64,000 nt of DNA, taken from assembly GCA_963593905.1 (NCBI GenBank), contig CAVBBL010000005.1, positions 1 through 64,000 of the forward strand. The letters run 5' to 3'. The translations under genes and the position numbers were made by a program. Below, in pieces: positions 8,386 through 15,353 of the stretch; within the stretch, counting starts at the first letter, position 1, and the number at the start of each line of letters is the position of its first letter. Below the pieces are notes generated by a model. That model had not been told where the DNA came from and did no database searches. It worked only from the letters and a program-made list of their open reading frames with translations. This DNA comes from CAG-791 sp963593905 (GTDB taxonomy: Bacteria; Bacillota; Clostridia; Lachnospirales; Lachnospiraceae).

Positions 8386-8445
8386 TTCGGCAAACGTTTC
8401 CTGGATCTGCTGACAGAAAGACTTGATTCCATACAGTTAGATTAA
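8382..8445 (+). pseudogene. 3' end of a duplicated LysR gene
   Basis: These 64 bp match the last 64 bp of the LysR gene (7198-7261) with about nine mismatches and keep its frame: SFGKRFLDLLTERLDSIQLD and stop. They are joined tail-to-tail to the permease fragment. A stem (8455-8491, GCCAAGGAAATG type) follows, and the sequence up to the next terminator resembles 7280-7317 downstream of the intact LysR gene. The deletion removed everything between permease codon ~120 and the LysR tail. Confidence 0.88.
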
Positions 8446-8540
8446 TAATTCAATGCCAAGGAAATGCAGATTCCACCATCATTTCCCTGGCACCAGCGTA
8501 TTATAGGAATTGATTGATTTATTTAAAACACGGACAAAGA

Positions 8541-8566
8541 TGCCCCCTGCATTCCTGCAGGGGGCA
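8541..8566 (-). terminator. Terminator of small-peptide gene 3
   Basis: TGCCCCCTGC / GCAGGGGGCA stem, 4-6 nt loop, matching the stem at 7317-7342. The minus-strand tail is TCTTTGT, so the T-run is weaker. The preceding 3' UTR motif AGACAGCGAGTCTGA is also shared with genes 1 and 4. Confidence 0.75.
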
Positions 8567-8592
8567 TCCATCAGACTCGCTGTCTATTATTT

Positions 8593-8712
8593 TTATTTCT
8601 TGTCCAGCCAATTCTTGACGGCTGTTCCAGCCTCATAAATGCCATAAGAAACACCAAACAGGCCACCCAAAATGCCAACAGTCATTCCTACTCCTCCTAA
8701 AAGTGCTAACAT
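8593..8712 (-). CDS. Small hydrophobic peptide 3 (39 aa)
   Basis: Predicted 39-residue peptide starting MLALLGGVGM, with repeated Gly spacing through the core (GILGGLFG), the signature VSYGIY, and a tail KNWLDKK. AGAGAGG lies before ATG 8712. It is closest to peptide 4: both start ML, share G-[VI]-SYGIY and are 39 aa. No leader peptide or cysteines, which argues against a lantibiotic or classical class II bacteriocin. Function unknown; a pore-forming or membrane-regulatory role is inference. Confidence 0.72.
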   Translation of the reverse strand: MLALLGGVGMTVGILGGLFGVSYGIYEAGTAVKNWLDKK

Positions 8713-8844
8713 AATTTTTCCTCTCTTTCTTCCGGTGTTCGTACCGGATACGCTTTTTTATTTGTATTTCGTCACTCTCTTGTGACTTGCTTTTGTTTTG
8801 TTGAACTGATTGTAATAAATCTGATGTATCGATACCGTAACAAG
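8713..8844 (-). promoter_or_regulatory. Conserved leader of small-peptide gene 3
   Basis: Palindrome GTATCGATAC, -10-like TACAAT (8809-8814), GTCAC-N6-GTGAC (8771-8786) and CCGGT/ACCGG (8732-8747). In this copy the leader overlaps a possible 53-codon frame (8758-8919). Confidence 0.65.
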
Positions 8845-8919
8845 CCACATCGAGATTGTATGAGAGTCATCGTACTTTTCCCAAAAGCCAAATTTTACTT
8901 TCTCTGTCAACTGTTCCAT
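8758..8919 (-). CDS. Possible 53-aa ORF overlapping leader 3
   Basis: ATG 8919 to TAA 8758 reads MEQLTEKVKFGFWEKYDDSH... and ends in YYNQFNKTKASHKRVTKYK. The C-terminal part of this frame (IYYNQFNKTKASHK, then a stop within 5-15 codons) is open in all four leaders, and some differences there are silent (TAT/TAC, GTA/GTG). Only this copy has an upstream ATG, and its ribosome binding site is weak. It may be a real short gene, the remnant of a longer one, or chance within a regulatory repeat. Confidence 0.3.
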   Translation of the reverse strand: MEQLTEKVKFGFWEKYDDSHTISMWLVTVSIHQIYYNQFNKTKASHKRVTKYK

Positions 8920-8941
8920 CTCGCTATTCTCAATGACGCAA

Positions 8942-8971
8942 GAAACGGCGTGACCAAAGCCACGCCGTTTC
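8942..8971. terminator. Perfect 11-bp hairpin between peptide genes 4 and 3
   Basis: GAAACGGCGTG (8942-8952) and CACGCCGTTTC (8961-8971) with an 8-nt loop. There is no long T-run on either strand, so termination is plausible but not certain. It lies upstream of the 53-codon frame and downstream of the peptide 4 terminator. Confidence 0.45.
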
Positions 8972-8998
8972 CTGCGAAAATATGATATTACTTTCTTA

Positions 8999-9023
8999 TG
9001 CCCTGACCATTTCTACAGGGGCA
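8999..9023 (-). terminator. Decayed terminator of small-peptide gene 4
   Basis: TGCCCTG / CAGGGGCA with one bulge. It sits in the same position and 3' UTR context (CATCAGACTCGCTGTCT on plus) as the strong stems after genes 1 and 3, but is shorter. Read-through from gene 4 into the region of gene 3 is possible. Confidence 0.5.
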
Positions 9024-9062
9024 TCCATCAGACTCGCTGTCTGTTATTTTATTTCTGTATAC

Positions 9063-9182
9063 TTACTTTAAATTAGAAAGCTTCCTGAGGCCCATTGCAC
9101 CCGCATAAATGCCATAGGAAATTCCTACAATGCCACCTGAAACACCCAAAAATACGCCTACTGCACCTAAAAATGATAACAT
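9063..9182 (-). CDS. Small hydrophobic peptide 4 (39 aa)
   Basis: Predicted 39-residue peptide MLSFLGAVGVFLGVSGGIVG followed by the SYGIY signature and a basic end RKLSNLK. GAGAGG precedes ATG 9182. It is paralogous to peptide 3 and shares leader and 3' UTR with all four. It is the first of the series downstream of the ABC-F gene, with about 165 bp between. Function unknown. Confidence 0.72.
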   Translation of the reverse strand: MLSFLGAVGVFLGVSGGIVGISYGIYAGAMGLRKLSNLK

Positions 9183-9315
9183 AATTTTTCCTCTCTTCCT
9201 TCCGGTATGTCTATCGGATACGCTTTGATGATTTGTTTTCTGTCACTCTCTTGTGACTTGCTTTTGTTTTGTTGAACTGATTGTAGTAAATCCCGCGTAT
9301 CAACACCGTAACAAA
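9183..9315 (-). promoter_or_regulatory. Conserved leader of small-peptide gene 4
   Basis: -10-like TACAAT (9280-9285), GTCAC-N6-GTGAC (9242-9257) and an imperfect CCGATA/TACCGG stem before AGAGAGG. The GTCAC palindrome is intact in all four copies although the 3' half of the leader varies. It begins about 30 bp after the ABC-F stop codon. Confidence 0.65.
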
Positions 9316-9347
9316 ACATATCGAATAACATACAAAGAGAACGCCTG

Positions 9348-10904
9348 CTACACCCGCAGAGACCACTCGGTGCAGTCCACCACTTTAGCCTTCAGGGGTT
9401 CGTAGAACTCCGGCTCATGGCAGATCAGCAGGATACTGCCCTTGTATTCCAGAAGTGCTTTCTGCAGTGCCTCCTTGGCATCTACATCCAGATGGTTCGT
9501 AGGCTCATCCAGAAAAAGCACGTTGCTCTCCCGGTTCATGAGTTTGCACAAACGCAGCTTGGCCTGCTCGCCGCCGGAGAGCACTCGCACCTGACTCTCG
9601 ATATTCTTGGTGGTCAGGCCGCACTTAGCCAGAGCAGAGCGGCACTCGTACTGGCTGAAGGAAGGGAATTCCTTCCACAGCTCCTCGATACATGTCCGGG
9701 AGGATGCCTCCACTTCCTGCTCGAAATAGCCGGGGAATTGGTAATCACCGGTTTCCACAGTGCCGGAGAGGGACGGAATCTGCCCTAAGATAGTTTTCAA
9801 AAGGGTGGTCTTACCGATACCGTTTGCTCCCTTCAGGATCAGGCGATCCCCTCTTTCCATCAACAGGTCAATGGGACGGGAAAGGGGCTCGTCATAGCCG
9901 ATGACCAGGCCTTTGCTCTCAAAGATCAGCTTGCCGCTGGTGCGAGCGCCCTTAAACTGGAATTCCGGCTTGGGTTTATCCTTTTCCAATTCGATGACAT
10001 CCATTTTATCCAGCTTTTTCTGTCTGGACATAGCCATGTTTCTGGTGGAAACCCTGGCTTTATTTCTGGCCACAAAGTCCTGGAGATCCGCGATTTCCTG
10101 CTGCTGACGGCGATAGGCCGCCTCCATCTGGGCCTGTCTGGCCGCATGGACCTCCTGAAACTTATCATAGTCGCCCACATAGCGGTCCAGATGCTGGTGA
10201 TCCATGTGGTAGATCAGGTTGATCACACTGTTCAGGAAAGGAATATCATGAGAAATGAGAATAAAGGCATTCTCATATTCCTGCAGGTAGCGGCGAAGCC
10301 ACTCAATGTGCTGCACATCCAGGTAATTGGTAGGCTCATCCAGCAAAAGAATGTCCGGTTTCTCCAAAAGGAGCTTTGCCAGCAGCACCTTGGTGCGCTG
10401 TCCGCCGGAGAGCTCGGATACATCCCGGTCCAGCCCCAGCTCATCCAGTTCAAAGGCGTGCGCGATCTCCTCCACCTTGCTGTCGATCATGTAAAAGTCA
10501 TGGGACATCAGAAGTTCCTGAATGGTGCCAAGTTCCTCCATCTGGGCGTTCATCTCCTCCTCAGAGAGAGAGCCATCCCCCAGTCTGTCGCAGATCTCAT
10601 TCATCTGTGCTTCCAGCTCCAACAGAAAGGAAAAAGCATTTTTTAACACATCCCGGATACTCTGCCCGGGCTGCAGCTCTGTGTGCTGATCCAGATAGCC
10701 TACCCGAACGTTCTTCGCCCACTCCACCTTGCCTTCATCGGGCTGGAGTTTGCCGGTGATGATGCTCATAAAAGTGGACTTACCCTCTCCGTTCGCCCCC
10801 ACCAGACCGATATGCTCCCCCTTTAAAAGACGAAAGCTCACATCGTCAAAAATCGCCCGGTCACCGAAGCCGTGGGTCAGGTGTTCTACATTTAAAATGC
10901 TCAT
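9348..10904 (-). CDS. ABC-F family ATPase
   Basis: Soluble protein of 518 aa with two ABC ATPase domains and no membrane segment. Domain 1 has Walker A GANGEGKST and signature LSGGQ; the charged linker lies around residues 240-310; domain 2 has GANGIGKTT and LSGGEQ. ABC-F proteins act on the ribosome as translation factors or antibiotic-protection proteins. The sequence resembles the housekeeping YkpA/YbiT type more than the long-linker resistance types, but that is a judgement from memory. It lies directly upstream of the peptide genes. The ribosome binding site (AAAGGA, 14 nt) is distant. Confidence 0.88.
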   Translation of the reverse strand: MSILNVEHLTHGFGDRAIFDDVSFRLLKGEHIGLVGANGEGKSTFMSIITGKLQPDEGKVEWAKNVRVGYLDQHTELQPGQSIRDVLKNAFSFLLELEAQMNEICDRLGDGSLSEEEMNAQMEELGTIQELLMSHDFYMIDSKVEEIAHAFELDELGLDRDVSELSGGQRTKVLLAKLLLEKPDILLLDEPTNYLDVQHIEWLRRYLQEYENAFILISHDIPFLNSVINLIYHMDHQHLDRYVGDYDKFQEVHAARQAQMEAAYRRQQQEIADLQDFVARNKARVSTRNMAMSRQKKLDKMDVIELEKDKPKPEFQFKGARTSGKLIFESKGLVIGYDEPLSRPIDLLMERGDRLILKGANGIGKTTLLKTILGQIPSLSGTVETGDYQFPGYFEQEVEASSRTCIEELWKEFPSFSQYECRSALAKCGLTTKNIESQVRVLSGGEQAKLRLCKLMNRESNVLFLDEPTNHLDVDAKEALQKALLEYKGSILLICHEPEFYEPLKAKVVDCTEWSLRV

Positions 10905-10952
10905 TTCGTATTTTTCTATCCTTTCTGTAACTTTCTGTAATCACGCACAAAG

Positions 10953-10974
10953 AGAATCCGCCGAGGCGGATTCT
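10953..10974 (-). terminator. Terminator of the 82-aa acidic protein gene
   Basis: AGAATCCGCC / GGCGGATTCT with a 2-nt loop, overlapping the stop codon of the preceding gene and followed by CTTTG on the minus strand. Confidence 0.65.
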
Positions 10975-11221
10975 ACTGTTTTTTCTTCTGGTGATGGACA
11001 TGTATTTCCGGTATGGCTACATTATCGTAGGTGATAGATTCCTCTGTTTCTTCCTCCGACTGACTACCTTCTTCCTTTTCCGCATCCGATGCATCGTTTC
11101 CACGTTCCACATGCACCTCCGGCACCGCCAGGTTTTCACTTTCCACTTTATACTGATTTTTCTTCTTCAGATCGTGATATTTCTTTTTCTTAAACAATCC
11201 CTCAAATATTCCAGAAAACAT
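10973..11221 (-). CDS. Small charged protein with a duplicated PE-I/V-HV motif
   Basis: Hypothetical protein of 82 aa. The basic start MFSGIFEGLFKKKKYHDLKK could be an amphipathic membrane-binding helix. It carries two copies of a short motif, NLAVPEVHVERG (about residue 31) and NVAIPEIHVHHQ (about 67), separated by a Glu/Ser-rich acidic stretch. AAAGGAAG precedes ATG 11221. It is flanked by the ABC-F gene and the 140-bp repeat array. I do not recognise the family. Confidence 0.7.
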   Translation of the reverse strand: MFSGIFEGLFKKKKYHDLKKKNQYKVESENLAVPEVHVERGNDASDAEKEEGSQSEEETEESITYDNVAIPEIHVHHQKKKQ

Positions 11222-11230
11222 TTCTTCCTT

Positions 11231-11650
11231 TCTTGCCGCAGCTTGTCTGCGGCTACGCGAAGAGAAATCCGCGTATGCGGTTTCTCTGATGCGATTCCGA
11301 ACAGAGTCTGCTTGCTGACTCTGTTCGATTTTTCCGGATTGCCATCGGGCACTCCGGAAAAATTCCCCTTTCTTGCCGCAGCTTGTCTGCGGCTACGCGA
11401 AGAGAAATCCGCGTATGCGGTTTCTCTGATGCGATTCCGAACAGAGTCTGCTTGCTGACTCTGTTCGATTTTTCCGGATTGCCATCGGGCACTCCGGAAA
11501 AATTCCCCTTTCTTGCCGCAGCTTGTCTGCGGCTACGCGAAGAGAAATCCGCGTATGCGGTTTCTCTGATGCGATTCCGAACAGAGTCTGCTTGCTGACT
11601 CTGTTCGATTTTTCCGGATTGCCATCGGGCACTCCGGAAAAATTCCCCTT
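11231..11650 (-). repeat. Three perfect 140-bp tandem repeats
   Basis: Units 11231-11370, 11371-11510 and 11511-11650 are identical base for base. Each holds four stems: GCCGCAG/CTGCGGC (module 1), AGAGAAATCCGC/GCGGTTTCTCT (module 2), GAACAGAGT/ACTCTGTTC, and TTTTTCCGG/CCGGAAAAA. They form the 5' UTR of the 82-aa gene. The unit boundary falls at the Shine-Dalgarno-like AGAAAGG. Identity implies recent amplification. Frames read through the array change with each unit (140 is not a multiple of 3). Confidence 0.95.
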
Positions 11651-11735
11651 TCAGCCACAATTTATTGTGGCTGCGCGAAGAGAAATCGCGCAGGCGATTT
11701 CTCTGATGCGTTTTTTCTGATGCGATCCCTTGATG
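11651..11735 (-). repeat. Diverged modular repeat at the end of the array
   Basis: Modules 1 and 2 only: perfect CAGCCACAA/TTGTGGCTG stem 11652-11673 and AGAGAAATCGC-type stem 11679-11704. It continues the 140-bp register but with different sequence, so it is probably the parent from which the array was amplified. Confidence 0.75.
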
Positions 11736-11739
11736 CGAT

Positions 11740-12927
11740 TTACAGCAGATTAATAAAGAACGTAATGATCAAACTGTTCAGGAAATCCGCGAACAGACTT
11801 CCCACCAACGGAATCAGCAGATAGGCCTTGACGGAAGGCGCATATTTATCGCACAGCACCTGCATATTGGCCATGGCATTGGGGGTTGCGCCCATGCCGA
11901 AGCCGCAGACACCGGCGCTGATCACTGCCGCATCGTAATCTCTGCCCATGAGATTGAAGATCACAAAGTTTGCATAAACAAACATCAACACCGTCTGTCC
12001 TGCCAACAGGATGATCAAAGGAAGGGCCAACTCTGCCAGCTGCCACAGCTTTAAGGTGATCATGGCAATGCCCAGGAACAGAGACAGGCTGATGCCGCCG
12101 ATATCATTGATCTCGCCCATGTAGATGGTAAAGCGGCCGGAATACTCCCCGATATTACGGATAAAGGCCGCTGCGATCATAGCGCCGATATAGATGGGGA
12201 AGGTCATCCCTGTCATGGACAGCAGATAGGAAATAATGGTACCGATACCCATCGCCAGAATCAGCTGAAAGGTCGCTGCAGGATACATGGTGGTATGACG
12301 GGTGTGTTTTTTCTCTTCCTCCACCAGCAGGGTATCATCCTCCGGAATAGCGGTAGCCAGGAGATTTTTCTTTTCGATCAGATGTCTGCCCAGAGGACCG
12401 CCCATCATGCTGCCGGCAATCAGGCCGTAGGTGGCAGCCGCCGTGCAGACGGTGGTGGCGCCGGTCACGCCGAAATCCTCCAATACCGGGCCAAAAGCAC
12501 CAGCGGTACCGTGTCCGCCTACCATGGGAATAGAGCCCGTGCACATACCCACCAGCGAATCAATATGCAGCACCTGCGATAATCCCACCGCCAGGAAATT
12601 CTGCGTAATGATCAGAATAATGACCAGGCATAAAAAACCGATCAGCGCCTTGCCGCCGCTTTTTAACACCTTCAGGTTAGCCTGAAATCCCACAGATGTA
12701 AAGAAGAAGACCATACACACTTCTTTTAACGTATCATCAAAGGACACCTCTGCAATGCCTGTCACATAAAGGATGCAGGTCAGGATGGCAAATAAGACAC
12801 CGCCTACCACTGGGGCGGGGATGCAGAACCGCTCCAGAAAGTCCACCCGCTTGCGAAGGAAGCTTCCCAGCATCAGCACCACCACAGCCATTGCGATGGT
12901 CTGGTACATATCTAACGTAATATTCAT
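11740..12927 (-). CDS. gltS: Sodium/glutamate symporter GltS
   Basis: Inner-membrane Na+-coupled glutamate carrier of the ESS family (395 aa, usual length about 400). It has ten or more hydrophobic segments in two inverted halves. The family signatures are visible as GSIPMVGGHGTAGAFGP in the first half and GVCGFGMGATPNAMANMQ in the second. ATG 12927 follows GAGGAG. It is 24 bp downstream of a TAXI-type binding lipoprotein gene and very likely co-transcribed with it. Confidence 0.93.
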   Translation of the reverse strand: MNITLDMYQTIAMAVVVLMLGSFLRKRVDFLERFCIPAPVVGGVLFAILTCILYVTGIAEVSFDDTLKEVCMVFFFTSVGFQANLKVLKSGGKALIGFLCLVIILIITQNFLAVGLSQVLHIDSLVGMCTGSIPMVGGHGTAGAFGPVLEDFGVTGATTVCTAAATYGLIAGSMMGGPLGRHLIEKKNLLATAIPEDDTLLVEEEKKHTRHTTMYPAATFQLILAMGIGTIISYLLSMTGMTFPIYIGAMIAAAFIRNIGEYSGRFTIYMGEINDIGGISLSLFLGIAMITLKLWQLAELALPLIILLAGQTVLMFVYANFVIFNLMGRDYDAAVISAGVCGFGMGATPNAMANMQVLCDKYAPSVKAYLLIPLVGSLFADFLNSLIITFFINLL

Positions 12928-12951
12928 AACCCGTGTACTCCTCTTTACTCT

Positions 12952-13908
12952 CTATTTATCTGTCTCCACCTGTATGCCCTTACTTTCATAGTAAGCAGCT
13001 GCGCCCTTGTGGAAGGGAATGGATACAGCCTCTGTTCCTCCCGCTTCGTCTGTCATCAGATCCACCGGCAGGGAGAGCTGAAGAGCCTGGTTATGATCAT
13101 AAAGCATTTGCGTCATGGACTTTACCGTCTCCTCCGGCACACTGTCGGAAGCCAGCAGCAGAGCCTGTAAGCCTACCGTGGTCACTGCCTCCGTCTGTCC
13201 CTCATAGGTTCCTGCAGGAATCTCGTAGGTGACAAAGGATGCATTGCTGCCTTTAAGACGGTCTGCACCGCTGCCATCCACAGGCAGCAAGGCAATAGGG
13301 AGCTGATGGGAAAGCTCCGCGATCACGGTAGTCTCCACACCGGCCGTCAGGAAAAATGCATCAATCTTGCCGCTTTTAAGCAAAGAAGCCGCCTCTGTAT
13401 AGGTAAGATTTACCTCATCCACCAACTTCTCATCCAGACCGTAGGCAGCCAGGATCTGTTTGGCATTTTGTTCCGTGCCGGATTCTTTTTCCCCTATGCT
13501 TACCTTTTTGCCCTGGAGATCCTCGATGGAGGTAAGGTCATCCTCGGCCCTTACCACGATCTGGCATGCCTCTGTATAAAGGGCAGCCACTGCGCCGTAA
13601 TTCTGCTTTAAGTCCGCACCTTCAAATACCCCCGTTCCGTTCCAGGCATCCTTGGCCAGGTCTGCCTGCGCCAGCGTCAGCTGGATATACCCTTGAGAGA
13701 GCAGGCGAAGGCTTGCCGCAGAACCCGCTGTCTCCTTGACCTCTATCTGTTCCTTATCATCGCCCCCGTTCACCAGCCTTACATAGGCATCTCCGAATTC
13801 CCGATAGGCTCCGCCAAGTCCCGCCACACCGAGGCGCAGGGTGGTATTGCTGCCGCAGCCTGTGAGCAGCAGTGCTGCTGTGCACACTATGCATAGTAAT
13901 TTTTTCAC
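12952..13908 (-). CDS. TAXI family solute-binding lipoprotein
   Basis: Extracellular binding protein of the TAXI group (318 aa), normally the receptor of TRAP transporters. GTG 13908 is chosen (AAAGGA at 9 nt); it gives a lipoprotein signal KKLLCIVCTAALLLTGCG with lipobox LTGC. The frame itself is open to 14334 through the MATE gene, which is coincidental. The body shows LRLGVAGLGGAYREFGDAYVRLVN, typical of TAXI proteins. No TRAP membrane subunit (DctQ/DctM type) is present; the next gene is gltS. Some TAXI proteins are known to bind glutamate, so cooperation with GltS is a reasonable inference. Confidence 0.87.
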   Translation of the reverse strand: MKKLLCIVCTAALLLTGCGSNTTLRLGVAGLGGAYREFGDAYVRLVNGGDDKEQIEVKETAGSAASLRLLSQGYIQLTLAQADLAKDAWNGTGVFEGADLKQNYGAVAALYTEACQIVVRAEDDLTSIEDLQGKKVSIGEKESGTEQNAKQILAAYGLDEKLVDEVNLTYTEAASLLKSGKIDAFFLTAGVETTVIAELSHQLPIALLPVDGSGADRLKGSNASFVTYEIPAGTYEGQTEAVTTVGLQALLLASDSVPEETVKSMTQMLYDHNQALQLSLPVDLMTDEAGGTEAVSIPFHKGAAAYYESKGIQVETDK

Positions 13909-13925
13909 TGTCGCTTTTCCTTTCT

Positions 13926-15320
13926 TTACTTTATTACATTCCATCCCATTTTCCTGTGCAGGTGTCTGCGCACCAGCCAGAAACAGATCACCTGCATGAT
14001 GATGGTGACCAGCCAGGAGAAGGGATAGGAAATAAAGAGCACTGTCAACGAACGATGCAAAGGGAATACCCAAAAGATCCAGATGATCCGAATACCCACG
14101 GTGCCGATGATGGACAGCAGCATAGGCGCCGCCGAATAGCCCATGCCCCGCAGTGCCCCGGGGAAGAGATCCATGATGCCGCACAGGAAGTAAGTCGTGG
14201 TGGTGATGGCCACGATTTCCATACCGCAGGAGATCACGGCACTGTCCTCTGTATAGACCTGCAGTACCACAGGTCCGAAAAAATAAAATCCAAAGCCAAG
14301 CACCAAGGCCACAGAGGCACTGAGCAGTATGCAATCGATCAGCACCCTATCCATTCTCTTCCACTTGCCCACGCCGAAATTCTGACTGGTGAAGCTCATG
14401 CAGGCCTGCGTCACGGCATTGACGGAGACATAGAGGAATCCCAATATGTTATTGGCTGCCGTGTAGCCTGCCATGGCTGTGGCCCCGAAAGAGTTCACAG
14501 AGGACTGCAGCAGCACGTTGGAGAAATTGATCACCATACTCTGGACACCTGCCGGTACGCCCACCTGCAGGATCTGCCGCAGCACCCGGCCGTTGATTCC
14601 CAGCTTTTTAAAATAAAGACGGTAGATTCCCTCTGTCCTGCACAGGCAAGCCAGCACCATGACACAGGAAATCATCTGAGAAATCACCGTGGCAATGGCT
14701 ACACCGGCCACATCCAGGTGGAAGGCAATGACCAGAAACAGATTCAGCACTGCATTGGTGGCCCCTGAGACCACCAGGAAGTACAGTGGCCGCTTCGTAT
14801 CTCCGATTGCTCTTAAGATTGCCGCACCGTAGTTATACAGCATGAAGAAGGGCATACCCAGGAAATAGATCTGCATATAAAGGGTCGCCTTGTCGATGAC
14901 ATTGTCCGGGGTACCCATTAATTCCAGAGAAAACCGGGCAAAGAAAAATCCCACGAAAGCCATCACGATGCCGCTGATAACAGCCACCGTAATGGCTGTA
15001 TGTACCGTGTCGGACATTTCTTTTTTCCTGCCTGCTGCATAGTAGCGTGCCGCCAGTACATTTGCTCCCTGGGAGATGCCGATAAACAGATTAATGAAAA
15101 CATTGATCAATGCTGTAGTGGAACCCACCGCCGCCAGGGACTCACTGCCGCTGAATCTCCCCACTACGATGATATCCACTGCATTGAATAACAGCTGCAG
15201 GATACCGGAGAGCATCAAAGGCAGGGAAAAGGAGATCAGCTTATTGATGATGGTTCCGTTGCACATGTCGATCTCATATCGGTTTTTTTTCTTTAAACTG
15301 TCTGTTTCTTCGTCACTCAC
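13926..15320 (-). CDS. MATE family efflux transporter
   Basis: Twelve-helix multidrug/toxin exporter, 464 aa. The N-terminal half starts NKLISFSLPLMLSGILQLLFNAVDIIVVGRFSGSESLAAVG, a clear MATE signature, with the matching second-half repeat around residue 240. It ends 17 bp before the TAXI gene and may share a transcript with TAXI-gltS. The substrate is not predictable. It is one of three MATE genes within 13 kb and belongs to a different branch from the one at 4780. Confidence 0.9.
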   Translation of the reverse strand: MSDEETDSLKKKNRYEIDMCNGTIINKLISFSLPLMLSGILQLLFNAVDIIVVGRFSGSESLAAVGSTTALINVFINLFIGISQGANVLAARYYAAGRKKEMSDTVHTAITVAVISGIVMAFVGFFFARFSLELMGTPDNVIDKATLYMQIYFLGMPFFMLYNYGAAILRAIGDTKRPLYFLVVSGATNAVLNLFLVIAFHLDVAGVAIATVISQMISCVMVLACLCRTEGIYRLYFKKLGINGRVLRQILQVGVPAGVQSMVINFSNVLLQSSVNSFGATAMAGYTAANNILGFLYVSVNAVTQACMSFTSQNFGVGKWKRMDRVLIDCILLSASVALVLGFGFYFFGPVVLQVYTEDSAVISCGMEIVAITTTTYFLCGIMDLFPGALRGMGYSAAPMLLSIIGTVGIRIIWIFWVFPLHRSLTVLFISYPFSWLVTIIMQVICFWLVRRHLHRKMGWNVIK

Positions 15321-15353
15321 GATTCTTTCCTCCCTTAAGTCTGTCTTTCTGTT

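Noticed and set aside
8013..8432. A functional truncated permease of 139 aa
   Set aside because: Its first ~16 codons are antisense LysR sequence and the fragment lacks the N-terminal helices; it is a deletion remnant.
8633..8848. 71-codon frame (CYGIDTSDLLQSVQQNKSKSQ...) through leader 3 into peptide gene 3
   Set aside because: The frame is broken relative to the other leaders by A-run length changes, and it overlaps the peptide gene out of frame.
11231..11650. CRISPR array
   Set aside because: The units are 140 bp, contiguous and identical with no unique spacers.
11253..11660. 135-codon frame through the 140-bp repeats
   Set aside because: 140 is not divisible by 3, so each unit is read in another frame. 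The sequence is palindromic repeat DNA.
12952..14334. 460-codon frame as one TAXI protein
   Set aside because: The first 142 codons are antisense-like translation of the MATE gene region; the lipoprotein signal begins at GTG 13908 with a good ribosome binding site.
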